Assembly: GCA_021650895.1 (NCBI GenBank)
Contig: CP091278.1
Coordinates: forward strand, 1,827,659 to 1,891,658
Direction: 5' to 3'
Source of the DNA: Candidatus Jettenia sp.
Lineage (GTDB): Bacteria > Planctomycetota > Brocadiia > Brocadiales > Brocadiaceae
DNA length: 64,000 nt
A program made the position numbers and the translations under genes. This document shows, one piece after another, positions 52,406-61,590 of the stretch (its first letter is position 1; the number at the start of each line of letters is the position of its first letter). The notes beneath the pieces were generated by a model. That model was given only the letters and a program-made list of their open reading frames with translations, ran no database searches and was not told the DNA's origin.

Positions 52406-53539
52406 TTAATCCACCGGCGTCTTGATTACCGATATGTTATTGGAAAAATAGTTGGCTGCATAGCAAAACTTCCCATCAGGAGACAAACATACGGAACTAG
52501 GCCCAAGACCTACAGGCACTCTGGCCACTAAATAATCCCTTACTAATCCAAGATCATCCCTGAGATAATCAAGCTCTGCCTGGGAATTTCCCCGAACAAT
52601 GCTTAGCGCCTTGTTCATATCCAATATCGTTACCCTATGCATCCCTCTTACCCCAACATACACATATCTTCCCTGAGGATCCATCGCCAGCCCATACGGA
52701 TTCCCATCGTAGTTATTGAGCTCATCAAGGGGCAACCGTGCTACCTTACCACCTGGCTTGGTCTCTAACACCGCTATGTTGTTCGTAAATACCTGTCCAT
52801 TCTCTGCCTCGCATACCGGCAACCAGTTCTTCGGTGTTTCATACGTCACCACAATATACTGACCATCAGGAGTATAGACAACATCCCTTAAATTGGAACT
52901 CTCACGGATAACCCTCTTCTCGGTTACCTTCCCGCTTGCCACATCAATAAAATTCACGCTCCTGTTAATGGAACCAACCGAATCATTGATTACTGCCAGT
53001 GTCTTTCCATCGGGCGATATATCTAATGTCCTTGGACCATAATCACTCGTATAGATAGACCGAATCTTCTCCATCCTTCCCGTATCGATCACGTCAACCG
53101 TGTTCCACATGTTTCCGGAACATGCAACGTAAGCCGTCTTGCCGTCCTTCGAAATCTTTATACCGCTTGGCCAGTCGCCAACCTTGATCTCTTTGACAAC
53201 CTGCTTCCTCGCTATATCGATCACCGATACGCTGTCGCTCTCTGCATTACATACATACAAAAACGAACCATCAGGAGTCGGCGCAGCTGCCTCAGGCTGT
53301 ACCTGAACCGCAACCTCTCCAACAACCTTCCGGCTCTTGGTATCAACAAATGTAACGCTATGCCCTGACTGGTTCACCACAAATAACGTATTCCCATCCG
53401 GTGACGTCGTGACAAAAAAAGGCGATGGCAAATCTGTCTTCACATGCGTCCCCTGTATGTACCCCGCACTGGCTACTCCTCCACCTACCATCACCGATAC
53501 CCCTATCACCAACGCACCTATCAAACCTCTTCCTTTCAT
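52406..53539 (-). CDS. hzsB: Hydrazine synthase beta subunit (seven-bladed propeller)
   Basis: 377 residues, with AGGAGG 6 bases before the ATG. The signal peptide ends near ASA. Seven propeller blades carry repeated PDG-x-x-(L/Y)-V-x-N/A units (SPDGNTLFVVNQ, TPDGSFLYVCNAES, SPDGKTLAVIN, SPDGKFCYAANY). No heme site is present, as expected for the beta subunit (Kuenenia kuste2859), which supports the heterotrimer. It is the first gene of the operon, 215 bases downstream of a sigma54-type promoter. Some authors call this gene hzsC. Confidence 0.93.
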   Translation of the reverse strand: MKGRGLIGALVIGVSVMVGGGVASAGYIQGTHVKTDLPSPFFVTTSPDGNTLFVVNQSGHSVTFVDTKSRKVVGEVAVQVQPEAAAPTPDGSFLYVCNAESDSVSVIDIARKQVVKEIKVGDWPSGIKISKDGKTAYVACSGNMWNTVDVIDTGRMEKIRSIYTSDYGPRTLDISPDGKTLAVINDSVGSINRSVNFIDVASGKVTEKRVIRESSNLRDVVYTPDGQYIVVTYETPKNWLPVCEAENGQVFTNNIAVLETKPGGKVARLPLDELNNYDGNPYGLAMDPQGRYVYVGVRGMHRVTILDMNKALSIVRGNSQAELDYLRDDLGLVRDYLVARVPVGLGPSSVCLSPDGKFCYAANYFSNNISVIKTPVD

Positions 53540-53667
53540 CCGCTACCTCCTATATCTATCTTTGAACTAAACGTTGGAATAATAGACTAGAGCCAATCTC
53601 ATACGGCTCTACACCTACATCACTTTTGCTACTATGTTTTAATCATCTACAACTCAAACAATCTTGG

Positions 53668-53685
53668 CCAACCACCTCCTTTCAC
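53668..53685 (-). promoter_or_regulatory. Shared purine-rich leader element (hzs)
   Basis: The minus strand reads GTGAAAGGAGGTGGTTGG, about 56-73 bases after the predicted start point and 129 bases before the hzsB ATG. It nearly equals the complement of the 16S rRNA 3' end, but no good start codon follows at the right distance. Confidence 0.6.
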
Positions 53686-53752
53686 AAAGACAAATTGAAT
53701 ACCTTAATTAGAACTATGCAAGCATATACAATTAAAGATTGTTAGAGAATTC

Positions 53753-53767
53753 GCAATAACAGTGCCA
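53753..53767 (-). promoter_or_regulatory. Sigma54 (-24/-12) promoter of the hzs operon
   Basis: The minus strand reads TGTGGCACTGTTATTGCG. TGGCAC and TTGC are in consensus, with GG-N10-GC spacing. It lies between the hzs genes and a sigma54 activator gene, and palindromes lie 90-180 bases upstream. Confidence 0.8.
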
Positions 53768-53856
53768 CATACCAATTTTTATACAATACATATCTTAAGT
53801 GTTTGTATTAATTACTATTAAGTAAATACCATAAAAATAGCTATTCTGAAACAAAA

Positions 53857-53948
53857 GACCATAAATGGTCAACACAAAACAGTTTATTTTTAGGTAATTG
53901 TTCTATATTAATGAATATAGGGAAGATACAACATGACTATTTATGGTC
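53857..53948. promoter_or_regulatory. Upstream activator palindromes for hzs
   Basis: GACCATAAATGGTC (53857-53870) is a perfect palindrome and GACTATTTATGGTC (53935-53948) is a near copy, 78 bases apart. A further half-site TATAGTC is at 53964. Their distance from the -24 element (about 90 and 170 bases) fits enhancer sites for an NtrC-type activator, most simply the one encoded next to them. Confidence 0.65.
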
Positions 53949-53980
53949 ACACAACTTTATATTTATAGTCATAATTTACA

Positions 53981-55369
53981 TCATGGTATCACATTTTCGA
54001 ATAACTGCAATTTCATCAATCTGTTACGAAGTGTTGTTCGTGGAATACCCAATATCTCTGCCATTTTTACTTGATTACCGTTTGCTTTTTGGCGTGCCCA
54101 TTGTATAAGTTTTTTCTCAACTTCCGTAAGTGCATCTTGCAAATTTATTGTCTCTTTATTAGACAAATTCATTGATAATAGATCTGTTCGTACATCAAGT
54201 TTCCTTAAATACTCTGGAAGTGTTTCTAATGAAATACCTTTTAACTTAGAGAATGCGATAGCATGTTCAATAACATTTTCAAGTTCCCTGACATTTCCAG
54301 GCCAGTCATAAGCCAACAATACATCCAATGCCTCTTTTGAAACACTTGGTAAAGCATCCTCGTATTGAGATACAAACTTCTTCAAGAAATAATTGATTAA
54401 ATGCGGAATATCCTCTTTCCTTTGGCGAAGTGGTGGAATATTAACGGGCACCACATTCAATCTATAAAATAAATCTTCTCTGAAGTACCCTTCTTTTATG
54501 TGTTCCAAAAGATCTTTCTTTGTTGCACAGATTACCCTTACATCTACACAAAGGGTTTCCTCTCCTCCAACTCTTTCAAATGTTCTTTCTTGAAGTACCC
54601 GTAATAACTTGACCTGCATATCCAATGGAACATCATCAATATCATCCAAAAAAATTGAGCCGCTGTTTGCCAATTCAAATCTTCCTCGTCTTGTCTTAAC
54701 AGCGCCGGTAAAAGCACCCTTTTCATGTCCAAAAAGTTCACTTTCCAATATTTCTCTATTTAATGCGGCACAACTCACCCTGATAAACGGCCCCATTCTT
54801 CTATTACTATGGTAGTGGATAGCGCCTGCTATTTTTTCTTTTCCAGTTCCACTCTCTCCTTTTATAAGAACAGTGGTGTCTCTCTCTGAAACACTTTTGA
54901 CAGTCTCGATTACCTTTTTCATAGCTTCACTGTTACCAATAATATTAGAAAACTCAAATTCAGCTTGTATTTCCTTTCTTAAGCGATTGACTTCAGCAGT
55001 TGTATTCTTATAATGAAGTGCTCTTTGAAGTTTAATAATCAATTCGTCTGTAGAAAATGGTTTTGCGATATAATCATATGCTCCTTCTTTAATTGCAGAT
55101 ACAGCGCTTTCAAGAGTACCGTAAGCTGTCATAATAACAACAATAATTTCTTGATTATATTTTTTAATATCTTTTAAAAGTTCAATTCCACCCATACCTG
55201 ACAATCTTAGGTCAGTTACTACCACATCATATTCCTCAGATTTTACTATTTTTAACCCATCTAAAGCATTATCTACTGATTTTACATTATAACCCTCCTT
55301 CCTTAATTGACTTTCTAAAGATATCCTCATCAGTTTTTCATCGTCGATTATTAATACTTTACTGCCCAT
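53981..55369 (-). CDS. NtrC-family sigma54 response regulator next to hzs
   Basis: 462 residues. The receiver has Asp53 in VVTDLRLSG and the Lys of AKPF. The AAA+ domain has Walker A GESGTGKE, the canonical sigma54 loop GAFTGA, and Walker B IFLDD. A C-terminal Fis-type helix-turn-helix is NQVKMAEILGIPRTTLRNRLMKL. Unlike the two GlrR-like regulators at the left end, its GAFTGA loop is intact. The cognate kinase gene ends 144 bases upstream on the same strand. The regulator gene stops 440 bases before hzsB. The space between holds a sigma54 promoter and two palindromes, so the hzs operon is the likely target. Confidence 0.94.
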   Translation of the reverse strand: MGSKVLIIDDEKLMRISLESQLRKEGYNVKSVDNALDGLKIVKSEEYDVVVTDLRLSGMGGIELLKDIKKYNQEIIVVIMTAYGTLESAVSAIKEGAYDYIAKPFSTDELIIKLQRALHYKNTTAEVNRLRKEIQAEFEFSNIIGNSEAMKKVIETVKSVSERDTTVLIKGESGTGKEKIAGAIHYHSNRRMGPFIRVSCAALNREILESELFGHEKGAFTGAVKTRRGRFELANSGSIFLDDIDDVPLDMQVKLLRVLQERTFERVGGEETLCVDVRVICATKKDLLEHIKEGYFREDLFYRLNVVPVNIPPLRQRKEDIPHLINYFLKKFVSQYEDALPSVSKEALDVLLAYDWPGNVRELENVIEHAIAFSKLKGISLETLPEYLRKLDVRTDLLSMNLSNKETINLQDALTEVEKKLIQWARQKANGNQVKMAEILGIPRTTLRNRLMKLQLFENVIP

Positions 55370-55513
55370 AATTTACCCCTAAATTTACCTTTGATACAAA
55401 AACATCTCCTATAAAGCCTACTGCAGAGAAGAGACTGGAAAAGAATTACCTAATTCGTATGTTATAAAAACCATAAGGATGCAGCTTCAGTTCTATGCAT
55501 ACTTTATCATAAG

Positions 55514-57841
55514 TCATGTTATGATTGTTGCTTTTCTCACCGGTAAACACACATAAAACGTTGTTCCTTCGCTTACCTTACTTTTAACCATTATATTCCC
55601 GTTATGATCATCAACAATTCTCTTACTAATGGCAAGTCCCAATCCGCTTCCCATCTCCTTCGTAGTAAAAAACGGATTAAATATTTTATTTATTATTTCT
55701 TCCCGAATTCCCGATCCTGTATCAGTAATCTTAACTTGTATACTCAATGGCTGATTATCACAATAACCAGTCTCTAGTACGAGATTGCCGCCGTCTGACA
55801 TACTATCCAATGCATTCACAATAATATTGATAATAACCTGTGAAATATTATCTGCATCTCCATAGATTTCAGGAAGGCCGGGAGATAAAATCTTATCCAA
55901 ACGTATATTTTGCTCTTTTATCCTATGATCTACAAATCGTAAGGAATTTTCAACAATCTCATTTAAGCTATGATTAGACATGTGAGTAGCGTAAGGTCTA
56001 GAAAATGCCATCAGATGTTTTACAATAACCTCGATCCGCTTAAGTCCTTCTGACATCAAATCCAGAAATTCCAAATTTTGTGATATATTTTCGGGTTCTT
56101 TCTTCATCATTTTTACAAAATTCTGTAATCCTCCTAATGGATTATTTACCTCATGGGCAACGCCGGCAGCTAATTCTCCTACAGCAGCTAAACGTTCAGC
56201 TTGAATCAATTGCAATTCCATTCTTTTTCTTTCAGTAATATCCCTGCAAATCCATTGAATGGTCTTTTTTTTACCATATTCTATAACACTGGCACTAATA
56301 CTGGTAGGAACAAGTCTTCCATCGATGTGTTGACAATCAACGTTATCAAGCATACCAGAGCCTCTTTTGTTTATCATCACCCACAATTGTTTTGTCTTTT
56401 CCCGGTCATACTCAGGGATAATTTCCCATATCTTCTTTTTGCTCAATTCATATTTTGAATATCCCAATAATTCCTCAGCCTTTTTATTTGAATCAATAAT
56501 CTGGGCTGAATCAATTTCCAAGGTAAAAATAGCATCATTTGCTAAATTGATAGATTCCCGGTATTTTTCTTCAGACTCTTTCAATTGCACGGTTCTTTCG
56601 TGGATCTTTTGTTCAAGCCCGGCATATGATTCTTCTAATTTTTCAGCCATTTTATTAAATTCCAATGCAAGCACACCTACTTCATCTTGCGAGTTAATGG
56701 AAATACGGTATCCAAGCTTTCCCTTCCCGATAGCATTAGCACCTTGAACTAACTGAAGAATGGGCTGGGTAATCCCATATGCTAGGATAAAAACGATAAT
56801 CACAATAATTAATACACTGGTAACCGCAAGGGTAATTACTTGATTCTTTAATTCCATAATAGGTTTAAAGGCTTCAGAAGTATCTTGTTTTACCATTAAC
56901 CCCCACTTCACATGAGGTATGTACCGAAAGGCTAAAAGGACATCCTTCCCTCTGTAATCAAAAGCATCCATAATACCTTCTTCCCTGGGGTCTAAGATAA
57001 ATGATTCTGGCACAAATGATCTCACAGGAATGCTCATACTCAACGCAGTATTCTCATCAAGATGCCGCATATTATTAAGGAAGACTAATTGATTCCCTTC
57101 ACGACGAACTAGTAATGTCTCGCCCGTTTCTCCCATTCCGGGCCATTCTTCTATTAATGGCCCTATAGTATCGTTCATGTTCACACGGATAACAACAATA
57201 CCATTAATAACCTCTGTTTCCTCCAGTGTAATGGGATCTGTTCTTTTCATAATCCCAAAGAAGGTCATTCCTATACGTTTTGTATATTTCGAATAATGAA
57301 TATCTTTAAAAGGCATACTGTGATTTTCCAATACATTAAGATAATATTGGTAATCTCCGTCTGCTAATCCAACATTTGATTCATTAGTAGATATTACTAT
57401 TTCACCGTTTTCTACATCTATGATAGAAATTTCATCGCAATAAATAAACTTTCTCTTCAACTGATGGAGATATTCCGAAAGTCTATTACAATACACCTCA
57501 CCAATTTCTGATTCCTTCATCTTATCAATACTACGAAATGCCTTTCTTAAGTAAAGCAGATTGGAGAAAGATACTTCTAATGATTTGTTTGTTGAAAGAA
57601 CACCAATATCAACAATCCTCTCTTGCAGCCAGTTACTCAATTGCGTCTTTTTTAAATCAGAAATAGTAGTAAGTTTTTCAATAACTCCCTCATTTAAAGC
57701 CTTCTTCCCGCTATTATATGCCGTACTGCTTACAATCAGAATGGGAAGTGTTGTCATGAGGATAAAGTAGCAAATGAGCTTAACCTTAATACTTTTAAAA
57801 AAACTGATAAAATCTTTTAACCTGATACTATCCTTGACCAT
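55514..57841 (-). CDS. Cache-HAMP-PAS sensor histidine kinase next to hzs
   Basis: 775 residues. A membrane helix at about 22-44 and another at about 338-362 enclose a large extracytoplasmic domain of the Cache type (INGIVVIRVNMNDTIG, YIPHVKWGLMVKQDTSEAF), a class of small-molecule sensor. Then come HAMP, a short coiled coil, a PAS domain (EEKYRESINLANDAIFTLE), a HisKA box with GELAAGVAHEVNNPLGG of the NtrB type, and HATPase_c with DTGSGI and MGSGLGLAISK. It is the partner of the regulator at 53981-55369. A nitrogen compound of the anammox pathway is an attractive ligand, but that is inference. Confidence 0.92.
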   Translation of the reverse strand: MVKDSIRLKDFISFFKSIKVKLICYFILMTTLPILIVSSTAYNSGKKALNEGVIEKLTTISDLKKTQLSNWLQERIVDIGVLSTNKSLEVSFSNLLYLRKAFRSIDKMKESEIGEVYCNRLSEYLHQLKRKFIYCDEISIIDVENGEIVISTNESNVGLADGDYQYYLNVLENHSMPFKDIHYSKYTKRIGMTFFGIMKRTDPITLEETEVINGIVVIRVNMNDTIGPLIEEWPGMGETGETLLVRREGNQLVFLNNMRHLDENTALSMSIPVRSFVPESFILDPREEGIMDAFDYRGKDVLLAFRYIPHVKWGLMVKQDTSEAFKPIMELKNQVITLAVTSVLIIVIIVFILAYGITQPILQLVQGANAIGKGKLGYRISINSQDEVGVLALEFNKMAEKLEESYAGLEQKIHERTVQLKESEEKYRESINLANDAIFTLEIDSAQIIDSNKKAEELLGYSKYELSKKKIWEIIPEYDREKTKQLWVMINKRGSGMLDNVDCQHIDGRLVPTSISASVIEYGKKKTIQWICRDITERKRMELQLIQAERLAAVGELAAGVAHEVNNPLGGLQNFVKMMKKEPENISQNLEFLDLMSEGLKRIEVIVKHLMAFSRPYATHMSNHSLNEIVENSLRFVDHRIKEQNIRLDKILSPGLPEIYGDADNISQVIINIIVNALDSMSDGGNLVLETGYCDNQPLSIQVKITDTGSGIREEIINKIFNPFFTTKEMGSGLGLAISKRIVDDHNGNIMVKSKVSEGTTFYVCLPVRKATIIT

Positions 57842-57886
57842 GACTATATTATTAACACAATTCCAAGTTCTATTTTCTATTCCTGC

Positions 57887-57915
57887 ATTAAACTCTAATC
57901 TATGTTAATCCTCAA
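57887..57915 (-). promoter_or_regulatory. Possible sigma70-type promoter of the kinase-regulator operon
   Basis: The minus strand reads TTGAGG-N17-TTTAAT, about 45 bases before the ATG at 57841. Moderate match only. Confidence 0.4.
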
Positions 57916-57976
57916 TTAAAACATATTTTCCCATTATTATCTTCATATTAAATTTCTTTAATAAAATATTCTTTTA

Positions 57977-58005
57977 TTGACATACTGAGTTGTTTGCATT
58001 ATTAT
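57977..58005 (+). promoter_or_regulatory. Sigma70-type promoter of the PQQ-propeller gene
   Basis: TTGACA-N17-TATTAT, about 130 bases before the GTG at 58138. Confidence 0.55.
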
Positions 58006-58137
58006 CGGTTAATAATATATTCATACTCTCCTTAAATATATATCTAAGAATAATGAAATCGGCAAAAGTGCAAAGCTTACGGATAAGCAAGATCTGCTAC
58101 AAATAATGAATATTATCATGAATGAGGGGCTGTTTTA

Positions 58138-59343
58138 GTGATAGAACATATTCTAAAATTGCAAGACAAATTGGCGCGTATAAAATCCTCTATGTATTTA
58201 ATTGTATTTATCTACATTATAGTTTTAGCCTTTTTTAATTTCAAATCCCTATTGGCAGAAACTCCAAAAATTCCTTGGCAGATGTTTAGGGGCGATATAC
58301 AGCATACAGGACAAAGTAGTTATAAAGGAGCGCCAGCAAATACCCTAAAATGGTCATTCAAAATTGATACCCGTATTACATCTTCTCCAGCAATTGGGCT
58401 TGATGGCACTGCTTATTTTGGTTCTATTGATGGAAGATTATACGCCCTTAATAAGGATGGAACCACAAAATGGGCTTTTCAGGTGGGCAACGAAATAACA
58501 GCATCGCCTGCAATTGGTGATGACGGAACAATCTATATTGGTTCCAGAGATAAAAAAATGTATGCAATTACTCCTGATGGAAAGCTTAAATGGACATTCA
58601 CAACTAGTGGTATTATCCTTTCCTCTGCAACCGTTACATCTGATATTGTTTGTTTTGGATCAGACGATAACAACCTCTACGTCCTTACACTTGATGGTAA
58701 ACTAAAATGGAAATATACTGCACAAAGCAATATAACAGCCTCACCTGCAATATGGACAGACGGTACTATCTATCTCTTTGAAACAAGTGGTGCATTGCAT
58801 GCGCTGTCTTCAGACGGAGTAGAAAAATGGATGAAACGGATTGGCACAGGTGTATATTCATCCTATTCTTCGCCATCAATAGGAAACGATGGAACGGTAT
58901 ATGCGGGAACAGATAGTGGCAGATTAGTCGCTCTCAAGCCAAATGGCACTATAAAATGGTATGTAAACACCGGAAAAGCCATCCATTGTACGCCTGCAAT
59001 TGCAAACGATGGTACAATTATTTTTGGTTCTTATAACGGCTTTGTATACGCTGTCTATCCAGATTGTAAGCTCAGGTGGAGTTTTAAAACCAACAATTGG
59101 GTAGCATCCTCTCCTGCTATAGATGCAGAAGGAACGGTCTACATCGGCTCAAGTGACGGGAAACTTTATGCAATTAATGCTGATGGAACACTTAAATGGT
59201 CGTTTCAAACAAAAGATGCCATCGAATCATCTCCGGCTCTTGGATCAGATGGAACTGTCTATATCGGATCAAATGATAATCATCTGTATGCAATAGGAAG
59301 CAGCACTCCAGAAACCTTATCAACACCTCTATTTGAGAAATAG
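58138..59343 (+). CDS. Exported PQQ-type beta-propeller protein
   Basis: 401 residues from GTG (58138), with GAGGGG upstream. One hydrophobic N-terminal segment (YLIVFIYIIVLAFFNF) acts as signal or anchor. Then come about seven to eight blades of roughly 40 residues, each with (I/L)-x-SSPAIG-x-DGT-(V/I)-Y-(I/F)-GS and (L/M)-YA-(I/L)-x-x-DG-x-x-KW. This is the PQQ-like/BamB-type repeat. No cofactor-binding residues or metal site are evident, so a structural or binding role is more likely than an alcohol dehydrogenase. It is a single gene, divergent from the hzs regulators. Confidence 0.85.
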   Translation: MIEHILKLQDKLARIKSSMYLIVFIYIIVLAFFNFKSLLAETPKIPWQMFRGDIQHTGQSSYKGAPANTLKWSFKIDTRITSSPAIGLDGTAYFGSIDGRLYALNKDGTTKWAFQVGNEITASPAIGDDGTIYIGSRDKKMYAITPDGKLKWTFTTSGIILSSATVTSDIVCFGSDDNNLYVLTLDGKLKWKYTAQSNITASPAIWTDGTIYLFETSGALHALSSDGVEKWMKRIGTGVYSSYSSPSIGNDGTVYAGTDSGRLVALKPNGTIKWYVNTGKAIHCTPAIANDGTIIFGSYNGFVYAVYPDCKLRWSFKTNNWVASSPAIDAEGTVYIGSSDGKLYAINADGTLKWSFQTKDAIESSPALGSDGTVYIGSNDNHLYAIGSSTPETLSTPLFEK

Positions 59344-59407
59344 CATCTTATCTTAACTGCATCAATGTAAGTATTATTCAAATATATCAAATGTTTTTCA
59401 CGTGAAT

Positions 59408-60190
59408 TCATTTTTTTAAAAAATCTCGCACCTTCTTCATGTCATCCCAAACTTTTGCTTTATCATTCGGGTTTCTTAGGAGATAAGCCGGATGAAAGGT
59501 AACCATCATAGGAATACCCTTATAATCATGAAATCTGCCTCTTAAAGTACCAACAGGAGCCTTTGTATTCAGTAACGCTTGTGCTGCAAAAGCACCGAGA
59601 GCACATAATACCTTTGGTTGAATTATCTCTATCTGCTTAATGAGGTATGGTATACAAATAATAATTTCTTCTGGAAGGGGATTACGGTTTCCTGGCGGGC
59701 GACACTTCAGAACATTGGCAATATAAACATCACTGCGCTTCATATCAATAGCCTCAATAATCTTCGTAAGTAATTGACCTGCCCGACCAACAAACGGCTC
59801 ACCTTGAAGATCTTCATCGCGACCTGGCGCTTCACCTATAAACATAAGATCTGCCATAGAGTTGCCAACACCAAAAACAAGATTTGTTCGTGTCTTACTT
59901 AAAGGACATTTGTGGCAAACCAACATCTCATGCCGCAACTCTTCCAGTAATTTAATCTTTGTTTCTTTTGTATTCATAAAGGCTTGTATTCCAATAGATT
60001 TTGCTACTACAGGGGTTTCGGTAGACTCAATTTCTGTAAAAGAATTTGGCGAAGTTTGATGTATTGCATCATTCACTTTTGTATTTGTAAAGGTAACTGT
60101 ATCAATACCAAATCCCTTTTCAATCTCAATCTTGGCTTTCACCATGCCAATGATAGAAGCTAACTCTTTTTTTATCTCATCCAGATACAT
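59408..60190 (-). CDS. Uracil-DNA glycosylase, family 4 (Fe-S type)
   Basis: 260 residues. It removes uracil from DNA. The C-terminal 190 residues show the family 4 pattern: CHKCPLSKTRTNLVFG, MFIGEAPGRDEDLQGEPFVGRAG, NVLKCRPPGNRNPLPEE, and TFHPAYLLRN. The four cluster cysteines are present (CHKC, LKC and IIC). The N-terminal 75 residues are an extra, poorly conserved stretch also seen in phage-type and bacterial variants. The DHH phosphoesterase gene lies 61 bases upstream on the same strand, a likely operon. Confidence 0.93.
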   Translation of the reverse strand: MYLDEIKKELASIIGMVKAKIEIEKGFGIDTVTFTNTKVNDAIHQTSPNSFTEIESTETPVVAKSIGIQAFMNTKETKIKLLEELRHEMLVCHKCPLSKTRTNLVFGVGNSMADLMFIGEAPGRDEDLQGEPFVGRAGQLLTKIIEAIDMKRSDVYIANVLKCRPPGNRNPLPEEIIICIPYLIKQIEIIQPKVLCALGAFAAQALLNTKAPVGTLRGRFHDYKGIPMMVTFHPAYLLRNPNDKAKVWDDMKKVRDFLKK

Positions 60191-60251
60191 ACAGACACTA
60201 TTGTTTTTATATGCAGCAAAACTATGAAATACACTTTCTTAAGAATTCTTT

Positions 60252-61262
60252 TTATAATTTGTTTTCCGCTAACAATGTCTTCTCCAGCTCATGAAGAATG
60301 ATTTGCTGTACCTCCGCAATACTCCCTGGTATCTCACAACCTGCCGCATATTTGTGACCACCACCTCCAAACTTTTTAGCAATAGCATTCACATCAAATC
60401 CGTTTCGACTCCTCAAACTTACCTTAACCCAATTAGGTTGCATCATTTCACGAAACAACACACCAATAGAAACACCATCGATTGATATAGGAATATCGGC
60501 AAACTCCTGTGCATCAATAGCATTAACATGTGTTTTTTCCAGCATATCTTTGGTCAACCAGATGGTAGCAATTCGATTCTCTGCATGAAGTCTTACTGTA
60601 TTAAGCACCAAAGCATTCAATTGAATTAAATTAAAAGGGTTCGTATTGTAAACGTATTGCGAAATTTCTGTATGTCTCGCCCCATGTTCAATAAGAAAAG
60701 CAGCCATTCTTAATGCATCCGGTGTAGTATTAGCATGGGTAAATCGTCCGGTGTCCGTCACAACCGCAATATAGAGTGCAGTTGCAATATCCTGAGTAAT
60801 GTCAATAGCTATATTTTTCAGCAAGGTAAAGATAATCTCACCCGTAGAACACATATCTTCTGCTACCCAATTTACATCACCAAAATATTCATTGGATACA
60901 TGATGATCTATATTTATAATTATTGCATCTTTTGGGATAATCTCCCTTATTCTCCCAAGTCGATCAAGAGTGGGACAATCCAAAGTAAAGACAACTTCTG
61001 CCTGTTCTGGAGGAAGTTGGGGATAGATGTACATCCCTACATCAGGAGTAATAAATCTGAAAATTTGCGGGGTAGGAGAATCATTGGCAATACTTATTGA
61101 CTTTCCCATATTTTTCAATGCGTAATAGAGGGCCACTTCAGCTCCGATACCATCTCCATCTGACCGAACATGAGTAGTAAGAAGAAAGCGACCGTACCGT
61201 TTTATAATATCATGAATTTTGTCAGTATGCATCTTTATGGTAGTATCTTTAGTATCTTTCAA
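60252..61262 (-). CDS. DHH/DHHA1 phosphoesterase, NrnA type
   Basis: 336 residues. The start is a TTG at 61262 with AAGGAG 9 bases upstream; the ATG at 61232 is an alternative. Motifs: THVRSDGDGIGAE, VFTLDCP, the DHH signature INIDHHVSN, CSTGEI, VVTDTGRF, and the C-terminal GGGGHKYAAGCEI. This is the NrnA group, which degrades short oligonucleotides and 3'-phosphoadenosine 5'-phosphate. The exact substrate preference is not fixed by the sequence. Confidence 0.92.
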   Translation of the reverse strand: MKDTKDTTIKMHTDKIHDIIKRYGRFLLTTHVRSDGDGIGAEVALYYALKNMGKSISIANDSPTPQIFRFITPDVGMYIYPQLPPEQAEVVFTLDCPTLDRLGRIREIIPKDAIIINIDHHVSNEYFGDVNWVAEDMCSTGEIIFTLLKNIAIDITQDIATALYIAVVTDTGRFTHANTTPDALRMAAFLIEHGARHTEISQYVYNTNPFNLIQLNALVLNTVRLHAENRIATIWLTKDMLEKTHVNAIDAQEFADIPISIDGVSIGVLFREMMQPNWVKVSLRSRNGFDVNAIAKKFGGGGHKYAAGCEIPGSIAEVQQIILHELEKTLLAENKL

Positions 61263-61590
61263 CGGTAAATACTCCTTAGTACCCCTGCATATTTTCCTCT
61301 CCTTTGGTATCTTTTATACTTGAATGCACAAACTGCATATTTCTAGTAAGAGGCGGAATAGGGAAAGGACGTAATGAACTGCAACTTGATGGCAATGTCC
61401 TCTCAAAAAATTGTATCATTGAGGACTGCTCTTATAAAGAATTATATGCTGAATAAATCCCTTTGTCAAACCCTCTTTTCCCTTGCATTTTAATTGTAGA
61501 TAAGTTACCATCAAAATTTATAATTTAATTTTTTTCCATAGTACTGTATAAAAAATCCCAAAAATAATTCCAATAGTGTGAGGGAAAGAT
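61263..61590. other. Divergent gap
   Basis: No gene, hairpin or clear promoter recognised between the phosphoesterase gene (-) and the NfnAB-type gene (+). Confidence 0.5.
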
